DNA of 64,000 nucleotides from an uncultured Clostridia bacterium (lineage in GTDB: Bacteria > Bacillota > Clostridia > Peptostreptococcales > Anaerovoracaceae), in NCBI GenBank assembly GCA_934281605.1, contig CAKQXD010000009.1, forward strand, positions 35,636 to 99,635, given 5' to 3'. This document shows, piece by piece, positions 52,067-59,520 of the stretch. The notes below the pieces were generated by a model, which saw only the letters and a list, made by a program, of their open reading frames with translations, ran no database searches and was not told where the DNA came from. Position 1 is the stretch's first letter; each line of letters starts with the position of its first letter. Position numbers and translations under genes: made by a program.

Positions 52067-53112
52067 CTTTTTTCTCCCTTCCTTAAAAACATGGAAGACG
52101 CCATCACAGAAAGCGGGATGGTGATCAGTATCCCTATTGCTCCGGCAAGAAATCGCGTGATCTCAAAAAAGGCATCGTATTTCAAAACAGTAACAAACCC
52201 GATATCATTCCTCATGGAAATAATGAAAATCGGTATGATGGCAGCCAGATTCGTGAAGAACACAACATTTATCATAGTTCCCGTTATATCGTCTGCCACC
52301 TCTTTCGCCGAATCCACGAGAGCTTTCGTACCGATATCAGGTGTCTTTCGGATCAATTCTACCGAGCATGCCGTGATCGTCACTGCAATATCTATGATCG
52401 CACCCAGACATCCGATCATTATCTGTGAAAGGAATAAATGATTTGCCTGCTTTACAGTATATGGCTCCGGAAGAAAATCTAAATATTCATACCCCATATT
52501 GGCTGTCTTCCAGATCAGGGCAAAACATAGCAGCCCTACGACTGCAAGCGCTCCGATGGTTACAAAAAAAGAGATCAATGTAACTCTGCTTGCCCCGCTG
52601 ACCAGAAACAACAGGATAAAAGTAAAGAGCAGGCAGGATACTACCGTCATCAGCAGGATATCGACGCCCTTTACATACAGCAGCGTCATGGCAATAAAGA
52701 TCACGATATCCGCCACAAAGCACACCGTAGTAAAAAAGCCCTTTCGACCTCCGAAGCCAAGCAGCATACCCAGCAAAAGAATGACCGCAGCAGCTACCCA
52801 GTGATCACGTTTGACACCTGTGATCGTTTTCAATTCCGAATCCAGAAACACCACATCTCCTTTATGGTATTTCTGATCATAAACGAGAGCCTTATCATAT
52901 TTTAACTCGATATCTCTGAACTGACCTTTCTTTTCTCCATTTTTGATTTCTGCCTGGATCTGCTGTTTCTCACCACTGGTTTTGACCGTGGTTATTTTCC
53001 CGATCGGCTTGCTGTACAAGCTGTAATCATGATACACGCATAGAAATGCGATCGTTCCACAAATCAGAACTACTATAAACTTTATTATCACATTAACGAT
53101 AAATTTATTCAC
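52063..53112 (-). CDS. YibE/F family membrane protein (about 349 aa)
   Basis: An N-terminal membrane helix (residues 8-30) anchors an extracytoplasmic domain of about 85 residues (ISKP-type region YSKPIGKITTVKTSGEKQQI; KGDVVFLDSELKTITG). Seven or eight helices follow, with the YibE/F motif IMIGCLGAIIDIAVTITACS and IRKTPDIGTKALVDSAKEVA. The start is uncertain: GTG at 53112 follows AGGTGG at eight bases, while GTG at 53124 overlaps that site. It has its own promoter at 53168-53196 and heads a two-gene operon. Confidence 0.8.
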   Translation of the reverse strand: MNKFIVNVIIKFIVVLICGTIAFLCVYHDYSLYSKPIGKITTVKTSGEKQQIQAEIKNGEKKGQFRDIELKYDKALVYDQKYHKGDVVFLDSELKTITGVKRDHWVAAAVILLLGMLLGFGGRKGFFTTVCFVADIVIFIAMTLLYVKGVDILLMTVVSCLLFTFILLFLVSGASRVTLISFFVTIGALAVVGLLCFALIWKTANMGYEYLDFLPEPYTVKQANHLFLSQIMIGCLGAIIDIAVTITACSVELIRKTPDIGTKALVDSAKEVADDITGTMINVVFFTNLAAIIPIFIISMRNDIGFVTVLKYDAFFEITRFLAGAIGILITIPLSVMASSMFLRKGEKR

Positions 53113-53167
53113 ACCCAATACCACCTGATATTTATTTTCTAAACTTCCTTCTTCCCCACGACATTAC

Positions 53168-53196
53168 ATTTTACTCTACCACGGCTCGATATGCAA
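53168..53196 (-). promoter_or_regulatory. Promoter of the YibE/F operon
   Basis: Minus strand TTGCAT (53196-53191), 17-bp spacer, TAAAAT (53173-53168). Confidence 0.45.
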
Positions 53197-53260
53197 GCAG
53201 AGACCTTTGCAAAAGCATTGCCCGAGGATCCTGCAAAGCCTCCGGCAGTGCACTTTGAAG

Positions 53261-53295
53261 AAAAAAAGAGAGACCGTCTTCCCTGATGGTCTCTC
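53261..53295 (-). terminator. Intrinsic terminator after the symporter gene
   Basis: GAGAGACC / GGTCTCTC arms (53268-53275 and 53288-53295), then TTTTTTTC on the minus strand, 27 bases past the stop. Confidence 0.8.
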
Positions 53296-53321
53296 CTCGC
53301 TGCTTCTATTATGACGCAACA

Positions 53322-54752
53322 TTATTTCCAGAAATCCGTATCTTCCTTGACGCCGATATCCTTGGCGATAAAGTGCGGATCCTTGCCTTCCTTACGCTGT
53401 TTTACATAGTCATTGAGACATCTTACGGCAGTGCCTCCCAGGATCAGAATAGTCGGTACGTTCACAACTACGATCATGCCCTGCAGCATGTCAGCGGTAT
53501 CCCATACGAATCCGGCACTTGCGATCGCTCCGACATATACAACTACCGTTGCGATGATACGGAAAATCAGCAGCTCTCCTCTGCTCGGAGCTCTCTTGAT
53601 GATGAATTCCAGGCAGCCTTCGCAGTAGGAATAGTTTCCGATCAGCGTCGTAAACGCGAACAGAGACATGGCCACTGCCAGGAAAATCGGTCCGAAGCTG
53701 CCCAGTGCATCGCCCATGGATGCCTGTACATAGCCGGCCGCATCTGCAGAACCATCCACAGCGTATTCCGCCGGATTGATGCTGGTGCTCAGGCACATAA
53801 ATGCCGTTGCCGAACAGATCAGCAGCGTGTCGATAAATACGGAAAGCATCTGCACCAGACCCTGCTTGACCGGGTGGGAAACATCAGCCTTGGCTGCCGC
53901 ATTCGGAGCGGAACCCATACCAGCCTCATTGGAGTACAGACCTCTCTTGATACCCCACATGATGCAGGAGCCTGCGAATCCACCGAAGATGGAGTGGAAA
54001 TCAAAAGCACTTTCGAAAATCGCTGCGAACATGTGCGGAATATTGGTCACGTTGATTCCCAGGATGATCAGGGACACCAGCACGTAAATCACACCCATCA
54101 CCGGAACCATGACGCCGGTAACGCGCACCAGTCTCTTCGCTCCGCCGATTACGATAACGCCGAATAAAACAGCCAGTGCCAGACCAATCAGCTTCGGCGT
54201 TACGTTGGCATCGTAGAAGCTGAACGCTGCGAATGTGGACTGCAGGTTGTAAGCAGCCAGCATGTTGTAACCAACGGCATAGATCAGGATGATCAGCGTG
54301 GAGAAGATCACGCCCAGCCATCTCTGCTTCAGAGCCGTCTGCATGTAGAACGCCGGGCCGCCGTAGCTGGAGCCGTCCTTGTCGCGCTTCTTGTAGATCT
54401 GAGCCAGCGTGGATTCTACGAACGCAGTTGCTCCACCGATGAACGCTGTCAGCCACATCCAGAAGATCGCTCCCGCGCCTCCCAGGCAGATAGCCGTCGC
54501 AACACCGATGATGTTACCCGTTCCTACTCTGGACGCCGTGGAAACCATCAGCGCTCCAAAGGAAGAAATTCCGTTCTCGGATTTCGGTCTTTCTGCGATA
54601 ACTTTAAAAGATTCCTTGAACAGACGAACCTGGATAAACTTGCACCGGAAAGTGAAGTAAAGGCCGCCCACGATCAAAAATAGCGGTACGAACCATGGCT
54701 GATACAGCACGTTGCTGATCGCCAGGATCCACGAGTGAATTACATCTAACAT
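53322..54752 (-). CDS. Sodium:alanine/glycine symporter, AGCS family (476 aa)
   Basis: Inner-membrane Na+-coupled amino-acid importer with about ten helices. The start is the ATG at 54752 after AGGAGGAG (MLDVIHSWILAISNVLYQPW); an earlier in-frame ATG has no site. The family signatures are clear: SFGALMVSTASRVGTGNIIG, VATAICLGGAGAIFWMW, FVESTLAQIYKKRDKDG, and later GLYSNEAGMGSAPNAAAKAD. The substrate is probably alanine or glycine. It is single, with its own terminator, and separated by about 470 bases of regulatory and repeat-like DNA from the divergent ZIP gene. Confidence 0.93.
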   Translation of the reverse strand: MLDVIHSWILAISNVLYQPWFVPLFLIVGGLYFTFRCKFIQVRLFKESFKVIAERPKSENGISSFGALMVSTASRVGTGNIIGVATAICLGGAGAIFWMWLTAFIGGATAFVESTLAQIYKKRDKDGSSYGGPAFYMQTALKQRWLGVIFSTLIILIYAVGYNMLAAYNLQSTFAAFSFYDANVTPKLIGLALAVLFGVIVIGGAKRLVRVTGVMVPVMGVIYVLVSLIILGINVTNIPHMFAAIFESAFDFHSIFGGFAGSCIMWGIKRGLYSNEAGMGSAPNAAAKADVSHPVKQGLVQMLSVFIDTLLICSATAFMCLSTSINPAEYAVDGSADAAGYVQASMGDALGSFGPIFLAVAMSLFAFTTLIGNYSYCEGCLEFIIKRAPSRGELLIFRIIATVVVYVGAIASAGFVWDTADMLQGMIVVVNVPTILILGGTAVRCLNDYVKQRKEGKDPHFIAKDIGVKEDTDFWK

Positions 54753-55077
54753 AATTTCCGCTCCTCCTAAAAAAATGACATGAAATAATACCGTTATCTC
54801 TTGATCCATCCCCCGTAGCGTGCTCTCCTTTCACGCGTCAGTGCTATCAGTATACCAGAGATTGGCGGGTTATACAATGAAAATCGCAGTGCAGCTTGTG
54901 GCGCCGGATCGGCACTGTGACAGGGATTTGGGGCTTTCCCGGTGATTTCGGGGGCCTCCGGTTGTAAACTGTTTGCGATGCACATAAGACAGCGCAAGTT
55001 GTTTGTTGCGCGCACACAAAATGCATCGCTTGACGAAATGTCAGGGCGATATTTATTTTTGTAATTCCATAAAATTT

Positions 55078-55146
55078 CTGCAAAGATTCTGCAAAGTTTT
55101 TTCTTCGGGTCTGCAAAGAGTCCGACAGTCAGTTGGATTTGCAAAG
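55078..55146 (+). repeat. Cluster of CTGCAAAG octamers
   Basis: CTGCAAAG occurs at 55078, 55089 and 55111, and TTGCAAAG at 55139, all in the gene-free stretch 54753-55225. The same octamer is scattered through the backbone (see findings). Apart from this and the ZIP promoter I see nothing in that stretch. Confidence 0.6.
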
Positions 55147-55167
55147 AGTTGTCCTGTGTGATAGAAT
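55139..55167 (+). promoter_or_regulatory. Candidate promoter of the ZIP gene
   Basis: TTGCAA (55139-55144), 17-bp spacer, TAGAAT (55162-55167). Confidence 0.45.
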
Positions 55168-55181
55168 GAGGTTGCAGCGTA

Positions 55182-55197
55182 GTTAGTTGTACCTAAC
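55182..55197. promoter_or_regulatory. Inverted repeat, possible metal-regulator operator
   Basis: GTTAG-TTGTAC-CTAAC lies around the expected start site of the ZIP transcript. The TTAG...CTAA form recalls DtxR/MntR-type boxes, but the match is partial. Confidence 0.3.
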
Positions 55198-55225
55198 CGT
55201 GTGAAAAACTGTGAGGTGATAGATC

Positions 55226-56002
55226 ATGAATACATTCTACGGAATTTTAATACCTTTTCTCGGCACTACCCTGGGAGCTGCATGCGTATTCTTTCTGAAA
55301 AAAGCGTTGAGCGAATCTTTGCAGCGCGCCCTGACCGGCTTCGCCGCAGGCGTCATGGTCGCGGCCTCCGTATGGAGCCTGCTGCTTCCCGCCATCGAGC
55401 AATCATCCGGCATGGGGCGGCTGTCCTTCGCCCCTGCCGTCATCGGATTCTGGTGCGGCATATTATTCCTGCTCTTGCTGGATCACGTCGTGCCCCATCT
55501 TCATCGAAACTGCGAACAGACGGAGGGGCCGAACGCCCAATTACAACGCTCCACCATGCTCCTGCTGGCCGTCACTCTCCACAACATCCCGGAAGGCATG
55601 GCCGTCGGCGTCATGTACGCAGGCTACCTGTCCGGGAGCACGCAGATCACCGCCGCCGGAGCACTGGCCCTCTCCCTCGGCATCGCCATCCAAAACTTCC
55701 CCGAAGGAGCCATCATTTCCATGCCCCTTCGAGCCGAAGGCATGAACAAACCAAAAGCCTTTCTCTACGGGACTCTATCCGGCGTCGTCGAGCCCATCGG
55801 CGCTGTTCTCACGATTCTGGCCGCCCAGTACATTATCGTCGCACTGCCCTACCTACTCAGCTTTGCCGCCGGAGCCATGCTCTACGTCGTCGTCGAAGAA
55901 CTCATCCCCGAAATGTCCCAGGGCCGCCACTCCAACCTCGGCACCCTCTTCTTCGCCATCGGTTTTACCGTGATGATGGCGTTGGATGTGGGGCTGGGGT
56001 AA
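55226..56002 (+). CDS. ZIP family divalent metal transporter (258 aa)
   Basis: Eight-helix importer of zinc or other divalent metals, resembling bacterial ZupT/GufA-type ZIPs. The metal-binding helices 4 and 5 are clear: LLLAVTLHNIPEGMAVGVMY and LGIAIQNFPEGAIISMPLR, each with the HNxPEG or QNxPEG motif. A His-rich loop (HVVPHLHRNCEQ) lies between helices 3 and 4. A GAGGTGA site precedes the ATG. It is the only gene of its unit, with a promoter and an inverted repeat upstream that suggest metal control. Confidence 0.92.
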   Translation: MNTFYGILIPFLGTTLGAACVFFLKKALSESLQRALTGFAAGVMVAASVWSLLLPAIEQSSGMGRLSFAPAVIGFWCGILFLLLLDHVVPHLHRNCEQTEGPNAQLQRSTMLLLAVTLHNIPEGMAVGVMYAGYLSGSTQITAAGALALSLGIAIQNFPEGAIISMPLRAEGMNKPKAFLYGTLSGVVEPIGAVLTILAAQYIIVALPYLLSFAAGAMLYVVVEELIPEMSQGRHSNLGTLFFAIGFTVMMALDVGLG

Positions 56003-56176
56003 AAGTGTGTTCTGAAGACTGACTATGTATCATATTTTCACCTCATAGTACTATTATTTGATACTATCCGGTGAAAATACAGTGTTTCTAATTTTCCAGA
56101 CGGCATCGGAAAATCTGTATGCTTAATATGCGATCCACCCTTGTTAGATTTTAACATCTTCTTTAATAAGTAAATT

Positions 56177-56203
56177 AATTGTCGATACACTGTGTCGACA
56201 ATT
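56177..56203. repeat. TCGACA-type inverted repeat, copy 1
   Basis: AATTGTCGA and TCGACAATT, perfect 9-bp arms around TACACTGTG. A related repeat is at 59487-59513. The surrounding gene-free, AT-rich stretch 56003-56567 also holds AAATACCA/TGGTATTT arms (about 56420-56455) followed by TTTT. I see no gene there. Confidence 0.55.
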
Positions 56204-56567
56204 TCTACGTTCCATCAAATCATTTAGACAGAAAAAATACCCTGAATTCTTTAAATAATATACTCCTAGGATAAATTCTCCCTTTCGAAATAACTCAAAT
56301 TTATCTGCTTTAATAAAACAGGTTAATGTCTCTCTTCATTTTAACGTAACCTATATTCTTAAATTACAATTGTGGTATTTTAACCGATCGAACAAATGTG
56401 ATGACACTCATAAATACCATAACCGCACAACTTGAACGGAAATTGTGGTATTTTTTGATGTAACTTCTATTTAACAGTATGGAATAGACACGTCACGAAT
56501 TAATCCTCCAAGACCTTCGCTTTTAGGGATCTTTACGCTACTAAAGCAATTTCCCCTATCCTCCTTT

Positions 56568-57191
56568 TTATCTATAGGAACCCAAAAGAATCTCTTTGAT
56601 AGCTTCTGTGTCACTAACGCTCAGCCGATTTCTATTAAATGTATGTACCGCCTTATCAATATCGTGGAGACTACCGAGAACTTCTTTGCACCAAACAGGG
56701 CTATTGCCTTGAACAAAAAACGCATACCCTTCTACCCATACATCAAATCCATATGACTCAAGATGTTTTGCAAGCAAATATACCTGCCGATTTACCTGCT
56801 TGATCGGATTCCTTACAGTTTTGGTAAAAGTGTTACCAAAGGGATCGGTTTTGGATTTTATCCAGGTATAATCATCCGCCTTACCATAGATTGTACCTGC
56901 GTAGTTTTTCACCTCAATGATGAAAACTCCATACTTATTTATAATGACATTATCAAGCTCAGCTTTCCTCCCATCATAAGAAATCTCAACATTTGTCAGA
57001 AGAATATCCTCATCGCGCAGAACCTTTCGAATAATGTTTGTTGCAATATATTCTCCTTCGCGACCTGCACGCTCCTCCGGACGTTCATACTCCTGAGAGC
57101 CGCGGTCGGATAAGCTGTTTCCGATTATAGCGATGATTATGATAATAATTATAGCTATTGTAACGATTGCAAATATACTTAATTCAGACAT
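56568..57191 (-). CDS. Membrane-anchored NERD-domain protein (207 aa)
   Basis: The N-terminal helix (residues 4-24, isoleucine-rich) anchors the protein; a basic/acidic linker follows. Residues about 45-155 are a NERD domain, a nuclease-related fold: GREGEYIATNIIRKVL, then AELDNVIINKYGVFIIEVKN (with the D...EVK catalytic pattern) and NYAGTIYG. NERD proteins occur with DNA-processing or defence genes, but their substrates are unclear. The gene opens the second defence-type region and follows the WYL regulator gene on the same strand with a gap of 33 bases. Confidence 0.82.
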   Translation of the reverse strand: MSELSIFAIVTIAIIIIIIIAIIGNSLSDRGSQEYERPEERAGREGEYIATNIIRKVLRDEDILLTNVEISYDGRKAELDNVIINKYGVFIIEVKNYAGTIYGKADDYTWIKSKTDPFGNTFTKTVRNPIKQVNRQVYLLAKHLESYGFDVWVEGYAFFVQGNSPVWCKEVLGSLHDIDKAVHTFNRNRLSVSDTEAIKEILLGSYR

Positions 57192-57224
57192 AGTTTACCC
57201 TTTGAAATTATTGATCATGCTAAT

Positions 57225-58202
57225 TTAGCTGTGGGCTGGGGTAAATGAATCCACCAATCTCTGAAATCCCTGCATCGCCTCATCCGGTCCAATGATACGG
57301 ATCTTCCCACCAAACTGAAAGACCCATCCATAAAAAGTCGGACTCAGCTCCACCGCCACCTTTGCAACGAATATATCCTCTGTCAGTTCTTCCGTTTCGA
57401 TATCCAGTCCAAACCGATCGATCACATACTTCATCAGCCCATTCTCGCACTCCAGTCTGACCTCTACTTCTTTTCCATCAAACATCTGAAACACTTTATT
57501 GGAATACGCTGTAATATCAAAATCGTCAGGCTGTTCCACTGCTGGCTCCTCCATGATCTGTGGCATTTTCATCCGATCGATCCGAAATGCCGTCACACGG
57601 CTTCTCTTGTCCGAATAACCCAGGACATAGTAATAGTCTTCATTCCAGTACAGAACATACGGACTCAGCACATAGACCTCACCATTGTTTCGCAGTATCT
57701 TCTCTTTTCGCCCATTATATTCCACATATTGAAACTGAATCTTTCTGCCCAGGTTTATGGCATTTGTGATCGTATCAATAATATAATACAGACTTTTGTT
57801 GTCCGACTTGGACTTGCCAATCGCCGTAATATGACGTTTCAACTCCGGCACCTGCTGCGTTCCTGCAAGCGATGTGATCTTTCGTATCAGCTGCCGACTC
57901 TTATCTTCTGTAATAAATCTTGCCGATGAAACCGCATCCAACAGCATTTTCAGTTCCGGAAGTTCAAAAGCTCTCTCACCCCAGAAATACCGGTTCGGCG
58001 AGCTTTTCACCGTTACGATATCGTAATCCATCGAAAGCAGTAGATTCAAATCGTTTCGCAGCGTCTTGCGGTCGATCACAAAACCCTGCTCTTGTAAATA
58101 CAATGTAATATCATTTGTACTTGCCTGATGCTCTTCATCCGTATTTTTATACAAATATTCCAAGAGCAATAACAGTCTTTTTTTCGTGCCACTGATATCC
58201 AT
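57225..58202 (-). CDS. WYL-domain transcriptional regulator (325 aa)
   Basis: An N-terminal winged helix-turn-helix (LLLLLEYLYKNTDEEHQAST; DRKTLRNDLNLLLSMDYDIV) is followed by a WYL domain near residues 150-230 (GRKIQFQYVEYNGRKEKIL; YVLSPYVLYWNEDYYYVLGY, YSDKRSRVTAFRIDRM) and a C-terminal WCX-like extension. Such proteins are typical regulators of phage-defence loci and may sense nucleic acid ligands. A GAGG site precedes the ATG. It sits between the NERD gene and an unknown 205-aa gene, and may control this region. Confidence 0.87.
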   Translation of the reverse strand: MDISGTKKRLLLLLEYLYKNTDEEHQASTNDITLYLQEQGFVIDRKTLRNDLNLLLSMDYDIVTVKSSPNRYFWGERAFELPELKMLLDAVSSARFITEDKSRQLIRKITSLAGTQQVPELKRHITAIGKSKSDNKSLYYIIDTITNAINLGRKIQFQYVEYNGRKEKILRNNGEVYVLSPYVLYWNEDYYYVLGYSDKRSRVTAFRIDRMKMPQIMEEPAVEQPDDFDITAYSNKVFQMFDGKEVEVRLECENGLMKYVIDRFGLDIETEELTEDIFVAKVAVELSPTFYGWVFQFGGKIRIIGPDEAMQGFQRLVDSFTPAHS

Positions 58203-58291
58203 TTTCGTTCCTCTTCGTTTCTGTCAATTCAACAGTAGTAAGTAAAAAAATTATATCATAAATGAATATTCTATACAAACGATCAGCCGCT

Positions 58292-58909
58292 TTAATAGGC
58301 ATAACTATAGGTCTCGCAAAGGCCCTCGTCCAGCGTTTTCGCTTCTATGATTTTCGAAACAGTTTCCGGCCTCAAGTTCAGCATAGGAAACCGGTCGCGC
58401 GGACGTTCCGTTACATTAAAGAGATCCTGCCAGCGAATCGCGTTTTCGTCCCGGAATCGAATATCATCCCGGCTGATGCCCGTGATCCGCTCCATTATTC
58501 CGATCTGCTCCAGCTGTTTGTCATCCGATACCCTGAAACTTTTCATATGTTCTCTTCGTATGACATCCGACGCCAGCGACAAAGAAAAACAAGGCTCCCC
58601 GCTTTTTAAACGCAGCATACATTCTCTGTAATCCTCTATCGTCTTTCCCTTCGGGAGAAGTAAGAATCCTCTGTTCGCCTGAAAAGGCTGCACCGAACGA
58701 TCGTCATAACCTCCCCATGCAGTTACATCCATTCCCAATGGAACGACCTGCTGCTCCGGATACAACTCTACCGATCCCGTTTCCGCCATCAGTTCCAGCT
58801 CCTCCTGATAACGACTGTAAACTACCTCCGGGATCCCGTGAGGAAAAAGACTGTTTAACTTCTTCTCGCACGCCGCTTCAATCCGCTTCTTCGCTGCTGC
58901 TGTGTCCAT
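58292..58909 (-). CDS. Uncharacterised protein (205 aa), faint PolC-like segments
   Basis: Soluble protein preceded by AAAGGATG. The N-terminal part (LFPHGIPEVVYSRYQEELEL) and the C-terminal part (QIGIMERITGISRDDIRFRD) recall pieces of PolC/DnaE palm regions, where a helix with LP..V..R...EL and a D-rich LTGI.....I...D segment occur. No intact polymerase active site or PHP/exonuclease motif is present, and the protein is far too small to be a polymerase. I cannot assign a function. It may be a truncated homologue or a decoy-like protein. Its neighbours are the WYL regulator and an AlbA_2 remnant. Confidence 0.6.
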   Translation of the reverse strand: MDTAAAKKRIEAACEKKLNSLFPHGIPEVVYSRYQEELELMAETGSVELYPEQQVVPLGMDVTAWGGYDDRSVQPFQANRGFLLLPKGKTIEDYRECMLRLKSGEPCFSLSLASDVIRREHMKSFRVSDDKQLEQIGIMERITGISRDDIRFRDENAIRWQDLFNVTERPRDRFPMLNLRPETVSKIIEAKTLDEGLCETYSYAY

Positions 58910-59094
58910 TGGTGCTCATCCTTTCTTGTTCTGGTTTTACCGCTTCGTCTTTATTATAATTGCCATAATGGCAGAAATAAACAGAAAGTACTGCTTCCGT
59001 ATGCAGATGAGGAATTACTTCCCCATCTTGAAAACAGCATCTGAAATAAATTAGGAGCAACCCTTTCGAGTTACTCCTGATTAAATAGTATTCT

Positions 59095-59479
59095 ATTCTA
59101 TAAATTTGTTGTTCTTGCGCATTATCCGGCATTTTATCAGTAGTATCCGGCACTTTATCGGCGGTTTGACGGCGGTCTTAGGATCATTAAGGACAACAGT
59201 GCCGTCAACCTGACCTCGATAAATATTGATACGCAAATTTCTTCCAGCTTATATTTTTTGCCATTCCTCATTTTATTTTGAATTTCCTGCAATCACCGCT
59301 GCACTTTTATTGTCGCTTTTTTGTTGTCGCCTTTTTATTGTCGCTTTTCATTAAGCGACAATAACACAGTTGTTCCGGCTGTTTCTCCATAAAGATTCTC
59401 TATTACCGGCTCTTCCCAGCCTTCTTTCTCCCATACCGCAAAAAATTCTGAGGCTCTGATTCCTATGAAATCCGTATTA
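59095..59479 (-). pseudogene. Degraded 3' end of an AlbA_2/RecG-like ATP-binding protein gene
   Basis: One frame (59479-59335) encodes TDFIGIRASEFFAVWEKEGW then EEPVIENLYGETAGTTVLLS, stopping at TAA 59335-59337. Shifted frames downstream carry a GCGACAATAAAA triplet repeat (about 59300-59345, encoding K/R/Q/S/D-rich linkers) and TTDKMPDNAQEQQIY at about 59110-59155. These segments, in this order, match the C-terminal part of putative DNA-binding AlbA_2-type ATP-binding proteins. Several frameshifts break it. The rest of 58910-59520 holds an inverted repeat at 59487 and no intact gene. Confidence 0.45.
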
Positions 59480-59486
59480 TATATTT

Positions 59487-59513
59487 GATTGTTGACACAT
59501 CATGTCGATAATC
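59487..59513. repeat. TCGACA-type inverted repeat, copy 2
   Basis: GATTGTTGACA and TGTCGATAATC pair with two G-T positions around CATCA, just after the hsdR stop. Similar to the repeat at 56177-56203. Confidence 0.5.
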
Positions 59514-59520
59514 TTCGGAA

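Noticed and set aside
54847..55144. Small frames between the symporter and the ZIP gene
   Set aside because: No ribosome site, no recognisable sequence, and they overlap the octamer cluster and promoter region.
59300..59345. GCGACAATAAAA repeated three times, considered as a CRISPR start
   Set aside because: Units are only 12-13 bases, directly abutting, with no spacers and no cas genes; it fits the linker of a decayed gene.
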